Under the pieces are notes generated by a model that saw only the letters and a program-made list of their open reading frames with translations, did not search any database and was not told where the DNA came from. This document shows, one piece after another, positions 26,501-36,672 of a stretch of DNA of 64,000 bases. This stretch comes from Roseiarcus sp963770275 (GTDB lineage: Bacteria; Pseudomonadota; Alphaproteobacteria; Rhizobiales; Beijerinckiaceae): contig CAVYPD010000034.1 of the NCBI GenBank assembly GCA_963770275.1, positions 124,001 through 188,000 of the forward strand. The letters run 5' to 3'. The translations under genes and the position numbers were made by a program. Positions within the stretch are counted from its first letter, which is position 1. Every line of letters starts with the position of its first letter.

Positions 26501-27415
26501 TTATTGGTCCCTCGGAAGCGGCTGTCCGATCGCGGCCGGCATCCGAGACGCGCGCCCGAGCGCTGCGAGCACGACGAGCGCGATCAGATAGGGCGCCATT
26601 TGCACGATATAGGAGCTGACCGGCAAGCCAAAGCTCTGCATACGCAGCTCGAACGCTTCCGCCGCGCCGAAAGCGAGGCAGGCGATCGCCGCGCCATAAG
26701 GATTCCAGCGCGCGACGATCAACGAAGCGAGCGCGAGATAGCCGCGACCCCCGGTCATGCCGTCGGTGAAGGTTCCGACCTGTTGCAAGGAGAGAACCGC
26801 GCCGCCAATGCCAGCGACAGCGCCGCAGGCCACAACCGCGAGCATACGCACGCGAAACGGCTCGGCCCCGGAAGACAAAACTGTTTCCGGGCTTTCGCCG
26901 GTCGCGCGCAGGGTCAATCCGGCCTGCGTCCGTTCGAGAAAGAACGCGAGAGCGACACAGCCAATGATTGCGAGATAGGTCAGCGGCGGCAGCGCAAACA
27001 GAAGCGGGCCAAAAAGGGGAATATCGGCAAGGCCGGGGAGCGGCCAGGGCGGAAGCGGCGTCAGGTGAATGGCGATGGGACGGCCGCCGCCAGAGAGCAC
27101 GCGCATAAAGTAGCTGGTCACCCCCGCAGCAAGAATGTTCGCAGTGAGGCCCGTGACCATGTTGTCCGCTCGATAGGCGACGGTGACAATGGCCACGACG
27201 AGCCCGATCGCCGCTCCGCACAGGATCGCAAGCCCGACACCAACGACCGCGCTGCCGCTCGCCCAGGCGCCGACCGCGCCGCCAAACGCGCCCAAGAGCA
27301 TCATGCCCTCGAGCCCGACGGCGAAGATGCCTGCGCGCTCGGAGAGAATGCCGCCCAAAGCGGCAAACATGAGCGGCGTCGCAATGCGAATGGCCGCTTC
27401 GAGGAATTCGATCAC
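26501..27415 (-). CDS. nucleoside-type ABC transporter permease (YufQ-like)
   Basis: A 304-residue BPD_transp_2 permease with about nine hydrophobic helices. The family block MFAALGGILSERAGIFAVGL followed by EGMMLLGAFGGAV is diagnostic of the second permease of BmpA/PnrA-dependent importers, and TGGRGYLALASLIVARWNP is the coupling region. It overlaps the first permease gene by 4 nt. Confidence 0.88.
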   Translation of the reverse strand: MIEFLEAAIRIATPLMFAALGGILSERAGIFAVGLEGMMLLGAFGGAVGAWASGSAVVGVGLAILCGAAIGLVVAIVTVAYRADNMVTGLTANILAAGVTSYFMRVLSGGGRPIAIHLTPLPPWPLPGLADIPLFGPLLFALPPLTYLAIIGCVALAFFLERTQAGLTLRATGESPETVLSSGAEPFRVRMLAVVACGAVAGIGGAVLSLQQVGTFTDGMTGGRGYLALASLIVARWNPYGAAIACLAFGAAEAFELRMQSFGLPVSSYIVQMAPYLIALVVLAALGRASRMPAAIGQPLPRDQ

Positions 27416-28476
27416 GCCCGCCTCACGGTCGCGGCGAGAATGAACAGCATGGTGAGGCCTTCGATCACCACGACAAGGGCGGAGGGAACGCCGATCTGCC
27501 GCTGCATCGACAGCGAGCCCGCCTCGAGCAGACCGACGAACAGAGCCGCCGGCGCAACCGCTAACGGCTCAACGGCGCCCAGCAGCGCAACCGTTACGGC
27601 CTTGAATCCAAAGCCGAGCGAGAAACCTTCGATGAGTCGATGGTGGATACCGAGAACCTCGACGCCCCCGGCAAGACCGGCGAGCGCGCCGGACAATAGC
27701 ATCGCCGCCCAGGTGAGGCCCGACATCGAAAATCCCGCGTAAGCCGCGGCGCGGCGGGATCGTCCGGCGACGCGGATGGCGAAGCCAAAGGGCGTCAGCC
27801 ATAGCGTCGTGGAGAGCGCCGCAGCTGCGACAAGCGCGACGATGAATCCGATATGCGCATCGAGGCCCGGCAGCCTCCAGAGCCATGCGCTAGGAGGCAT
27901 GATCGGCGACTGAAGAAATCCAGCGCCGGCCTGGCCGAGCGGTCCCGCGAGCGCCTGCTGGACGAGCAGGACACCGACGAAATTCAGAAGCAGCGTGACA
28001 AGCACCTCGTGGACCCGCCGCCCGAGATGGATGGCCGTTGCGATCGCGGCCCACAAGGCGCCAAGCGCGGCCGCTCCGATCAGCGAAGCGGGCGCGATAG
28101 CCCAAGGCGCAGTGTCAGGCCAGTGAAGCGCGACCACCGCCGCGCCGAGTCCGCCGAGCGCGATCTGGCCTTCGGCGCCGATGTTGATGATTCCAGCGCG
28201 GAAGCAGAAGGCCACGCCTGATCCTGCCAACAAATAGGGCGTGGCCCGATTGAGCGCGACGCCCAGCTGATGCGGGGACCCAGCGGCGCCCATCGCAATT
28301 GCCGCGAAGGCCGAGAGCGGATTGTGGCCTGAGAGCGCGACCAGCGCCGCAGCACAGGCAAGCGAAAGGACGACAGCCACGACGATGCGCAGGCCGATCC
28401 CTTCCGCCGCGACGAACCGGAGGGAAGCCAGACGCGGCGCAGAACTCCGCAAGTTCGGCGGTATGGCTTCAGTCAT
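27412..28476 (-). CDS. nucleoside-type ABC transporter permease (YufP-like)
   Basis: A 354-residue permease. The ATG at 28476 gives a 4-nt overlap with the ATPase stop and is preferred over 28497. The block RAGIINIGAEGQIALGGLGA is conserved in YufP-type permeases; about nine membrane helices are visible. It pairs with the YufQ-like protein as the heterodimeric membrane channel. Confidence 0.85.
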   Translation of the reverse strand: MTEAIPPNLRSSAPRLASLRFVAAEGIGLRIVVAVVLSLACAAALVALSGHNPLSAFAAIAMGAAGSPHQLGVALNRATPYLLAGSGVAFCFRAGIINIGAEGQIALGGLGAAVVALHWPDTAPWAIAPASLIGAAALGALWAAIATAIHLGRRVHEVLVTLLLNFVGVLLVQQALAGPLGQAGAGFLQSPIMPPSAWLWRLPGLDAHIGFIVALVAAAALSTTLWLTPFGFAIRVAGRSRRAAAYAGFSMSGLTWAAMLLSGALAGLAGGVEVLGIHHRLIEGFSLGFGFKAVTVALLGAVEPLAVAPAALFVGLLEAGSLSMQRQIGVPSALVVVIEGLTMLFILAATVRRA

Positions 28477-29960
28477 GCGGCTCGGCCGGACATCCAAAGG
28501 CCGATCTGCGCGAGATCGACTTCGTCGCGCGGCATGATCCCCGCAAACCTGCCGTCGGCCATTACGGCGACGCGGTCAGAGACGTCGAGCACCTCCTCCA
28601 ATTCGGACGAGACGTAGACGATCGCCGCGCCGGCGTTCCGAAGGGCAAGCGTCTGTTCAATAACGAAGCGGGTCGCTCCGGGATCAAGACCCCAGGCGGG
28701 CTGATGCGCGATGAGCGCCGCCGGCTTCCTGTCGAATTCTCGGGCGACCACGATCTTCTGTTGGTTGCCGCCGGACAGTCGCGCAGCCTTCGTTTCGGGC
28801 GAAGGCGCGCGGATGTCGTAGGCGCGCATCAGCGCATTCGCCTTTTGGCCCAGGCCTACAGACGAAAGAAAAGCGCCCGACGCGAAAGGCGGTCGGCGGC
28901 TGTCACGCAGCATCAGGTTCTCGGCGACCGACATCGACTTCACCAGCGCCGTTTGGCCGCGATCCGCCGGCATGTAGGCGAGGCCGGCGCCGACGCGTCC
29001 GGCTACGGAGACGTGTGCGAGTTCGCGGCCGTCGAGCCCGATCGAGCCCGCCCCTGCTGTCCTCAAGCCTGCAAGGGTCTCGACAAGCTCCAGTTGACCG
29101 TTGCCGTCGACGCCTGCGACCCCGAGGACTTCGCCCGCTCGCACGTGGAAAGATAATGGACCCATGCCCCGACTGGCGAGGCGATCGACCGAGAGCCGGA
29201 CCGCGCCCTGGGGGACCGTGCGCGGCGCGTGCGGCGTCGTGACGTCACGCCCGACCATCATCGTCGCGAGTTCGCTCCGCGTGACGTCGCCGACGCTCGC
29301 GCTTCCGGAGACGCGCCCCAGTCGCAAAACGACAACGCGATTGCAGACCTCAAGGACTTCCGGCAACTTATGGGTGATGAAAACGATGCCTTTTCCTTCG
29401 GCGCGCAGTCGTCGCAGGATCGACAGCAGTTCGGAAACTTCGCTTGGCGCGAGATTGGAGGTTGGCTCGTCAAGGATCAACAATTGCGCGTCGCGAAGCA
29501 CGGCCTTGAGAATCTCGACCCGCTGCCGGCGTCCGAGCGGCAGGTCGGCGACCATCGCGTCCGGATCGAGGCCAAGCCCATAACGAAGGCTCTCCTCTCG
29601 GACCCGCTTCGCTATTTCGCGTCGGCGCAGGATGTGGCCAGCCTCCGGCCATCCGAGCATGACGTTCTCAACCACCGTCATGGCGTCCACCAGCATGAAA
29701 TGCTGATGGATCATCGCAACGCCGCGCGCCATCGCGTCCGCTGGCCTGTGTCTGACAAGGCTTTGGCCGCGAACGACGATCGAACCGGCGTCGGGCGCGA
29801 TCAGGCCGAACAGCACCTTCATGAGCGTGCTCTTACCAGAGCCGTTCTCGCCCAAGAGTCCGAGGATCTCGCCTGCCTTAAGTTCGAGATTAACGCCGTC
29901 GACCGCGCGCACCACGCCGAAGCTGCGCGCGATCCCCCGCATTTCGAGAAGCTCCCCCAT
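28473..29960 (-). CDS. nucleoside-type ABC transporter ATPase (YufO-like, two domains)
   Basis: A duplicated ATPase of about 495 residues. Domain 1 has Walker A GENGSGKST, the signature LPLGRRQRVEILKAVLRD and Walker B LLILDEPTSNLAP. Domain 2 has signature LSGGNQQKIVVAREFD and Walker B-like LIAHQPAWGLDPGA, but the P-loop position in it is non-canonical (GVDGNGQLELVETLAG), as usual for YufO/RbsA-type second domains. An in-frame TTG at 30017 could extend it; the ATG at 29960 starts the conserved MGELLEMRGIARSFG. Confidence 0.87.
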   Translation of the reverse strand: MGELLEMRGIARSFGVVRAVDGVNLELKAGEILGLLGENGSGKSTLMKVLFGLIAPDAGSIVVRGQSLVRHRPADAMARGVAMIHQHFMLVDAMTVVENVMLGWPEAGHILRRREIAKRVREESLRYGLGLDPDAMVADLPLGRRQRVEILKAVLRDAQLLILDEPTSNLAPSEVSELLSILRRLRAEGKGIVFITHKLPEVLEVCNRVVVLRLGRVSGSASVGDVTRSELATMMVGRDVTTPHAPRTVPQGAVRLSVDRLASRGMGPLSFHVRAGEVLGVAGVDGNGQLELVETLAGLRTAGAGSIGLDGRELAHVSVAGRVGAGLAYMPADRGQTALVKSMSVAENLMLRDSRRPPFASGAFLSSVGLGQKANALMRAYDIRAPSPETKAARLSGGNQQKIVVAREFDRKPAALIAHQPAWGLDPGATRFVIEQTLALRNAGAAIVYVSSELEEVLDVSDRVAVMADGRFAGIMPRDEVDLAQIGLWMSGRAA

Positions 29961-30027
29961 AGGCTTCAGGTCCGACGCGACAAAGGCTCGTCCTTGCTGT
30001 GCGGCGTGAGATCTCAAGAACCAAGCG

Positions 30028-31044
30028 CTATCCGCCGCTGCGTGCGTCCTGCTCGGTCGGCGTGATCTTTAGCGCTCCGGTTTTGAACTGAGCCGCCATG
30101 TCGTCAAGCTCCTTCACGACCGCGGCGGGCACGATCGGATTGAACGCCTTGCCTTCTTCGTATTCGAGCGAAGCGCCGGTCACTGGTGCCGTGTCGTAGC
30201 CATATTGGACGAAGGTCCCGAAGAGCTTGCCCGACTTCACCTGATCGGCGGTGCTGCCGAACATCGCCGGCCAGTCTTCGACGATGTTCGTAAGCACCGC
30301 TTCAGGCGCGATCTTGGTCTGGTCCGGCCCGCGTCCTGTCGCGTAGACATTCTTTTCCTTGGCGGCCTGCACGATGCCGGCTTCCGCCGCGTTCAACTTG
30401 CCGGTGACGACGTCGGCGCCCCCGGCAATCAGCGAGAAGGCGGCTTCCTTCGCCTCCGCCGCGTCCTCCATATCCTTGATATAGATGATGCTGACTTTCG
30501 CTCCGGCCTTCTCCGCACAGATGCGAAACCCGCCGGCCTGGGCGGTTATGTTGGGAACGCCCTGCAATCCGTAGACGCCTCCCACCTTGCCCGTCTTGCT
30601 CATGCGAGCCGCAAGGTGACCGAGCTGACAGCCAAACTGCGCGTTGTTCCAGTCGATCGACATCACGTTCGGCGCCTTGCCTTCGTTGCCGCTGACGGCG
30701 ATGAACTGCGTCTTGGCGAAATCAGGGGCGACCTGCTCCATCGCCGAGACGAAACGCCCGGAATGACCCATGACGATCCCGTAGCCCTGGTTCGCGTAGT
30801 CGCGCAAAGCTTCGGCTTCGTCGGCATCGGAAACGTTCTCCGAATAGGCCGTCTTGAAGCCATGCGGCTCGAGGCTCTTCAGGATCGAATAGCCGAGCGC
30901 ATTCCAGCTCTGATCGTTGGCGCTTCCGGGCAGCAAAATCGCCGCTTTATCTTCCGCGTGAGCGGTCGAAGCGCCAACCATGGCGACGGCCAATGACACG
31001 CCGGCCAGGAAGGCGGAGCGGCGCAGCGGGAGTGAACTCTTCAT
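30028..31044 (-). CDS. BMP/PnrA-family periplasmic binding protein
   Basis: A 338-residue binding protein with a Sec signal peptide (AFLAGVSLAVAMVGASTAHA). The mature protein starts EDKAAILLPGSANDQSWNAL, typical of the BMP family that binds purine nucleosides or nucleobases, with NQGYGIVMGHSGRFVSAMEQ and GGVYGLQGVPNITAQAGGFR further on. No lipobox Cys is seen, so it is a soluble periplasmic protein. It heads a four-gene importer and supplies the catabolic enzymes downstream. Confidence 0.88.
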   Translation of the reverse strand: MKSSLPLRRSAFLAGVSLAVAMVGASTAHAEDKAAILLPGSANDQSWNALGYSILKSLEPHGFKTAYSENVSDADEAEALRDYANQGYGIVMGHSGRFVSAMEQVAPDFAKTQFIAVSGNEGKAPNVMSIDWNNAQFGCQLGHLAARMSKTGKVGGVYGLQGVPNITAQAGGFRICAEKAGAKVSIIYIKDMEDAAEAKEAAFSLIAGGADVVTGKLNAAEAGIVQAAKEKNVYATGRGPDQTKIAPEAVLTNIVEDWPAMFGSTADQVKSGKLFGTFVQYGYDTAPVTGASLEYEEGKAFNPIVPAAVVKELDDMAAQFKTGALKITPTEQDARSGG

Positions 31045-31139
31045 GGAATGAACCTCTCATATCGCTCGAGCGTCCAGCCTTCGCGAAGGCCGGTGGTTTT
31101 GCGAGATATCCCTATGCAATAGCTGCGCCATTTCCTTGG

Positions 31140-32289
31140 TCAGACGCGGACGATCGCGGCGATCGGCGCCTCCCCTGGCTTGCACTGGTGTTCGGTGCCG
31201 CCTGACACGAAGATCGCAGCGTCGCCGGTGACAGACGCAATGACAGCGCCGAGCGCGGCGCGCGCATGACGCTCGTAATTGATATCCGCGTCGGACAGCA
31301 TCGTGGTGCGGCGTCCGCGCAGCATGCCGTTTGGCGGCGCCTCGGCTTTGGCGAAAATTGCGACGATCCGCTCTGGGTCGACCGCTGCCTGAGGATCCCC
31401 GATTGCGTCGCGCGCTGCGGCGCGCACAGCGTTTGCGTCGACGACGTCGGAAAGAATGGCGTGCCCGATCCGCAAATCTCCGCCCGCGGCCTCCGAGTTG
31501 CCAAACAGGAGGATCTCGCAGTTCTTGAGTTCGCCGCCAGCGGACGTGTTTGCGACAGAAGAGAAAAGATCCATCCGCTGCGCGATGACGGCGTCACTCA
31601 GGTCGGACTCGCTGACTTCGCCAAGCCCGAGCGCAACACCGAGCGCGGTTGCGCCCCGAGCGAAGGCCTTTGAGCCATTGGGATCGCGCGTGACGAGTTT
31701 GACGCCGCGCCGATCCGCATCGGCGACCGCAGCCGGCGTGAGCAGCGGTCCCTTGACCTGGACGTAGTGCACGTCCTTTCGGTCCGAGATCCCGGCCTCG
31801 TCCTGCGCGCGCCTGACGGCTGCAGCGACTTCTCGAACCTCCGTCAAAGTCCCAACTTCCTCCGGCGCAAAATCACGCGTCACCCCCAGGCCGAAGGCAA
31901 GCCGTTTTCCGCCGGCCCTTGTCGGAAGCGCTGCGCGTGAACAGGGTAGCGTGAGGGCTGAGCACGCCTTCCGTGCCGCCGGACCAGACGAAGGCGACGC
32001 GTTTCACAACCTCTTCCGGCGAGACGCCGAGGCGCTTCGCGAGGGCCATCGAATAGGAAAGGGTGGCGAAGCCACGCGTGAAGTCGTTGGCGCCCCCATT
32101 CCCCTCCGTCTTGCCGATCAGCGCGACAATCTCGGCCGGATTGACCTGACCGTCGTCCATGAGACGCTCCAAAGCGGAAACGTCGTTGGGGCTGTTCATT
32201 GGCAGCTTGTGTACGCCGACCCGCACGGAATCCTCCAAGTCACGAGAAGCGATAATGATCCGACTCCGGTTTTGAGGCAACGGGATCAT
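31140..32289 (-). pseudogene. cyanuric acid amidohydrolase/barbiturase family enzyme, one frameshift
   Basis: This ring-opening amidohydrolase family has three structural repeats, each with a catalytic Ser-Lys pair, and all three Ser motifs are visible: AFVWSGGTEGVLSPH, SVANTSAGGELKNCEIL and AIFVSGGTEHQCKPG. Lys candidates lie in IGKTEGNGG, VKGPLLTP and FAKAEAPP. The two ORFs (31873-32289 and 31140-31883) overlap, and the true sequence GGKRLAFGLGVTRDFAPEE crosses from one to the other, so a single-base indel near 31915 splits the gene. The locus suggests a pyrimidine/triazine ring hydrolase; cyanuric acid and barbiturate cannot be told apart from sequence alone. Confidence 0.8.
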
Positions 32290-32368
32290 TCGAATACGGT
32301 GCCGGCCGCGGTCCCTGTGAGGGAGTAGACGCTATGGGTGATCCGCAGGTATGACCGACGCGACCGAG

Positions 32369-34445
32369 TCAGCTAGTGACGGGATTATGAATGGCGCCGG
32401 TCAGAAAATCGGGCCAGTCGCGTTCAAAGAAGGGCTTGTCGTCACGGTTCAAACGTCGGATCGGACGCACCTCGCAAACGAACGCCCCAGCGTCGAACCG
32501 CACATGAATCTGCTCCGCCCGATCCTCGGCTCGTTCGGACACGAAACGAACGTCTTCAAGCATGCCAATGCGGGATTCGGGCACGCGATCGCCCGTTGGT
32601 GCGCAAATCGTCCTCGCTCCGCGGCTGCCGCCGCCACGCTCGATGTAGAACGCAAGCGCCGTCAGCACCGCTTCCGATAGAAGCGCGGTCTGCCGCCACT
32701 GCAGCGCCTTCAAGGCTTCGGGCGCGCCGGAATAGGCGATGCCTTGCTGGCGAATGCTCTCGTTCAGCGCGCGCGCCGCGGCCAACGCCTGTTTCACGTC
32801 AGCCGCGTTGCAAAGCACCCCGGCGTGATCGCTCATTCGATCCTGGACATCCTTCCGGATCGATTTGACGGTCAGCGGACTGTCCGCCTTGAGGATGTCG
32901 AGGATGCGCGCGACCGCCTCGTCGATCAGGCAGGGCTCCGGCGCGCTCGAGGCCCGCACAGTCGCGGCGGGCGGCCGCGTGCTCGGCGCAGCGTGTGCCG
33001 AGGACTTGGCCGGCGTTGAGCGCCGCCCCGCCCGGTCGGGTCACGCCGTGGGTTCCCGCGGCTTCGCCGACGGCGTAGCACCCGTCGAGGCTGGTCGCGC
33101 CCCAACCATCGACAGCGAGGCCGCCGTTCATGTGCTGATTGTTGACCGCGAATTCGAGCGGATCGCGCGTGATGTCGTATTTGTAGCGCTTGTAAAGCTC
33201 GATCGAGAGGGGGTTCATCTTGCGAAGCCGGTCGAGCGGCTTCTCCAGCAGCGCGCCAGCGTTGTTCAGGTAGGCCCGCACGTCCGGGTCGAGCCGGGCG
33301 AGATCGAATTCGGCGTCGCCCGGGACGGGAGGCGGATTGCGGTTGAAGTCCATGAAGACTTTTCGCCCAGCCTGGGTCTCCTTGACGATGGCGAGATCGA
33401 CGAGGCTCGAGCCGAAGTTGAGCATGCGCGTGGCGTGGAACGGCCATTGGTAGCCCTTGCGAAATACGTTCGACGCCAGCTCCTGCGTCGTCCGATAAAA
33501 GTCCGCGAGGAAATTGCGCTCGTTCCCGCGCGCATCGCGCGAAAAAATGTAGGGCATCGCCTGGACATAGGTGCCCGAGAGGTTCCACGGAAAATTGTCG
33601 CGCGACGTGCTGATTCCGAACTGGCTCTCGGTGAGGTTGACCGCTTCGAGCCCCGCCTCCATCGCGAGCCCGAGCGAGCCAAAGCAATGCCTGGGATAGA
33701 CGCTGTCGCGGTAGAGCTCTCCGGGCCCTCCGGTCGCGATGACGACCATATCGCTTGAGAACACGACAAGCCCCAAGGGATTGTCGTCGGCGCGGCGCCT
33801 GGGCGACATCGCGACCATTCCGACACAACGCGGCTGCTCGCCCGGCTCGATCAGGAGGCGGACGCCGGTCGTGTGATTGAAGATCGGCACATTCAGCCGG
33901 ATCGCTTCTTTCGTTAGCACCTGCACCATGAGGCGCGACGTACGAGGGCCGCAGCTCGTCGCGCGTCCCACCTCGTCATGGTCGGTCTGATAGCGCAGCA
34001 CGCCCCCCAGGCGATCCTGCGGGATCGGCAGCCCCATGAACTGCAGCGACGAAAGCGCGCGCGACGACCCCACCGCTTCGATGTAGGCCGTGTCCTCGTT
34101 CATCGCGCCGCCCGCGCCGAGCGCCTCGGCCATGGCTCGGTAATCGTCGCCCTGTCCCGCGCCGTTTGCGGTGTGGAGGGTCTGCTTGTCGGAACCGGAG
34201 CAGGCGGACGTGCCGCCAAAGGCGCTCTGGGTGACGATGACAACGTCGAGGTCGCGCCGCTTCATTTCGACCGCCGCCCGCAACCCTGCCGCGCCGCTGC
34301 CGAGCACCAAAGCTTCACTACGCTGGAGGGGAATTGAGAAACCGCGCGCGACGACGGCGTCTTTCGCCGGCCTCTCGGTCGTGAGGCGCGGCATCTCGAC
34401 GTCGGTGAGGGCATCGAGGATGTTTTGGGGGATCGTCGCGCTCAA
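32369..34445 (-). pseudogene. fumarate reductase/succinate dehydrogenase-type flavoprotein, one frameshift
   Basis: The N-terminal FAD-binding domain reads ALVLGSGAAGLRAAVEMKRR and VIVTQSAFGGTSACSGSDKQ; the middle has MVVIATGGPGELYRDSVYP, and the end of the catalytic domain is GCYAVGEAAGTHGVTRPGGA. Near 32960 the frame changes and the C-terminal helical domain (EAVARILDILKADSPLTV, LAAARALNESIRQQGIAY) continues to 32369. About 690 residues in all. The family oxidises or reduces small organic acids and related compounds; the substrate here is unknown. Its promoter region is shared with the divergent LacI gene and contains two matching operators. Confidence 0.78.
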
Positions 34446-34496
34446 GTCTGGTCCTTGGACGGGTTGACGGGGCGGCAGAGAACAGCTATTAGATTT

Positions 34497-34510
34497 TTAG
34501 CACGTTCCAA
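34497..34510 (-). promoter_or_regulatory. LacI-type operator, site 1
   Basis: On the minus strand TTGGAACGTGCTAA, matching site 2 (TTGGAACGTACCAA) at 12 of 14 positions. It lies 52 nt upstream of the flavoprotein start. The central ACGT and dyad symmetry are those of LacI/GalR-family operators. Confidence 0.6.
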
Positions 34511-34570
34511 AACCAGCGGCAAGAAGTCCTGTTCCTTGTGCCTTCGCAGGGAGACTGAGGCGGGAATAAA

Positions 34571-34584
34571 TTGGAACGTACCAA
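34571..34584 (+). promoter_or_regulatory. LacI-type operator, site 2
   Basis: TTGGAACGTACCAA, a near-perfect dyad 36 nt before the LacI-family ATG. Its centre is 74 bp from site 1, about seven helical turns, suited to looping and to joint control of both divergent genes. Confidence 0.65.
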
Positions 34585-34619
34585 TAGGCGGTAAAGTGAA
34601 CAACGAGACAGGCAGGGAG

Positions 34620-35657
34620 ATGGAGGTGATCGAGGGGCGCGCGACGATCGTCGACGTCGCCCGCCGGGCCGGCGTTTCCAAGTCGACCGTTTCCCTTGTT
34701 CTAGGCGGAAGCTCCCTTGTTGCGGAGACGACACGCGAACGCGTCTCGGACGCAATGAACGAGCTCGGCTACATCTACCATCGCGGCGCTGCGACCCTGC
34801 GGGGCGCCAAGTCCGGCGTCATCGGCATGGTCATCAATGACCTCTCGAACCCCTTCTATGTCGAACTCGCGATCGGTATCGAACAGGCGTGCCAGGGCGG
34901 CGCCTATATCCCCTTTCTCGCCAACACCGCGGAAAGCACGGTTCGCCAGCACCAGGTGATCCGCTCGATGCGCGAGCACGGCGCCGCGGGGCTTGTGCTC
35001 GCGCCCGCGATGGGGACCTCGGCGAGCGAGCTGAAACCCCTGCTGGCGGGGTTGCCCGTCGTCCAGGTGATGCGCCGCCTTCCGGGTCTCAGGGCGTCCT
35101 TCGTCGCTCCGGAGAACAAGGAAGGCGCGCGAAAAGCGACCGCCCATCTCATCGCCGTCGGACACAGCCGTGTCGCCTTTGTTGGCGGTGTATCGTCGAT
35201 GCTGGTCCGGGAGGAGAGGCTTGCGGGCTACCAACTCGCACTGGACGAGGTCGGAATTGCGCTCGATCCGTCCCTCGTCGTTGAAACAAGCACCAATTAC
35301 TTGGGCGGCGGCACAGCGGTCCCGCAACTGCTCAGTCTCCCCGAACCTGCGACCGCCGCTCTCTGCTTCAACGACGTCGTCGCGATCGGGCTCACCCGCG
35401 CGCTGATGGAGGCAGGCGTTTCGGTGGGGGTCGATTTCGATGTCATCGGCTTCGATGACATCGAAGAGGTCAAGCACACACGTCCCGCCTTGAGCAGCGT
35501 CGCGGTCAATCCTCGCGATCTCGGTTCGCGCGCCGCCCAACTCCTGATGCGTCATCTTGCGAGCGGCGACTTCGAACCGGAAGCCGTGATCTGCCCGACG
35601 ACGTTGGCGCTTCGCAAATCCTGCCGGGCGGCTGGCCCTCACGAGCGAGACAATTGA
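34620..35657 (+). CDS. LacI-family transcriptional repressor
   Basis: A 345-residue regulator. The N-terminal helix-turn-helix with hinge is TIVDVARRAGVSKSTVSLVL and AMNELGYIYHRGAATLRGAK; the rest is a periplasmic-binding-protein-like sensor (GVIGMVINDLSNPFYVELAI, RVAFVGGVSSMLVREERLAG, FDVIGFDDIEEVKHTRPALS). I start at the ATG at 34620, directly behind AGGGAG; a GTG about 22 nt earlier is possible. The stop overlaps the Gfo/Idh start (TGATG), so it is the first gene of the plus-strand operon and probably senses that pathway's sugar-like substrate. Two matching operators lie upstream. Confidence 0.88.
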   Translation: MEVIEGRATIVDVARRAGVSKSTVSLVLGGSSLVAETTRERVSDAMNELGYIYHRGAATLRGAKSGVIGMVINDLSNPFYVELAIGIEQACQGGAYIPFLANTAESTVRQHQVIRSMREHGAAGLVLAPAMGTSASELKPLLAGLPVVQVMRRLPGLRASFVAPENKEGARKATAHLIAVGHSRVAFVGGVSSMLVREERLAGYQLALDEVGIALDPSLVVETSTNYLGGGTAVPQLLSLPEPATAALCFNDVVAIGLTRALMEAGVSVGVDFDVIGFDDIEEVKHTRPALSSVAVNPRDLGSRAAQLLMRHLASGDFEPEAVICPTTLALRKSCRAAGPHERDN

Positions 35658-36665
35658 TGGCGAAACTTCGTTGGGGATTGATCGGCGCAAGCACGATCGC
35701 CGCCGAGCACATGATCGGCGCGCTTCGCGCCAATGGCGGCGAAGCGGTCGCCGTCATGAGCACGAACGCGGACCGCGCGACGAGTTACGCAAAAAAGCAT
35801 GGGATCGCGCATGCGACGACGAGCTTGAAAGAGCTGGTCGAATCCAACGACGTGGACGCCGTCTACATCTCCACGACCAATGAGCTGCACCGGGATCAGG
35901 TTTTCGCCGCCGCAGCGGCCGGAAAGCATGTCATGTGTGAGAAGCCGCTCGCGTTGACCCTAAAGGATGCACGCGCAATGGTCGCGGAATGCCGCACGCG
36001 CGGCGTCGTCATGGGGACCAATCACCACCTCCGCAACGCGGCGACGCATCGCGCGATGCGGGAGGCGATCAAGCAGGGGCGGATCGGCAAGCCGCTGTTC
36101 GCGCGGGTGTTCCACTCCGTCTATCTGCCCGCCCATCTGCAAGGCTGGCGGCTCGAGCGTCCTGACGCGGGCGGCGGAGTCATTTTCGACATCACGGTTC
36201 ACGACGCCGACACGCTTCAATTCGTTCTCGACGACGAGCCGAAATCGGTTGTGGCCATGACGTCGAACGGCGGCATGGGCCGCGAGGGGCTGGAGGACGG
36301 CGCCATGGGCGTTATTCGCTTTTCGAACGGTGTGTTGGCGCAATTTCACGACGGCTTCACCACCAAATACGCAACGACCGGCTTCGAGGTGCATGGCGAG
36401 GCGGGATCCCTGATCGGCAGCGACTGCATGACCCAGGCGCCGACGGGCAATGTGCTCTTGCGGACCGCTGGTTGGCGAGGAGCAGCTCAAACTCGATCAC
36501 GAGAAGCTGTACGCGCGTTCGATCCGCCTGTTTCAGGACGCGGTTCAAGGCCGTGGCGCTCCCTCAGCGACCGGCGAGGACGGAATCAAGTCCTTGAGCG
36601 TCGCTCTCTCCGCAGCCGCCGCGGCGCGCACGGGCGCCGAGACGCCTATCGATCTGACGGTCTGA
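35657..36665 (+). pseudogene. Gfo/Idh/MocA-family NAD(P)-dependent oxidoreductase, one frameshift
   Basis: The N-terminal Rossmann fold is MAKLRWGLIGASTIAAEHMI; the catalytic EKP motif is VMCEKPLALTLKDARAMVAE and the sugar-site block is GGGVIFDITVHDADTLQFVL. The frame breaks near 36470, and the C-terminal GEEQLKLDHEKLYARSIRLF with GEDGIKSLSVALSAAAAART is in another frame, ending at 36665. Length and order are normal for a sugar or inositol dehydrogenase of about 335 residues. It is translationally coupled to the lacI gene. Confidence 0.8.
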
Positions 36666-36672
36666 GGCGGCA

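Noticed and set aside
26438..27742. 434-residue plus-strand ORF
   Set aside because: Antisense to two permease genes; very high Arg/Asp/Ala content without motifs.
31140..32289. reading the ring-opening amidohydrolase as two separate genes
   Set aside because: The two ORFs overlap by 11 nt and together give one family-length protein with three ordered Ser motifs, so a frameshift is the simpler explanation.
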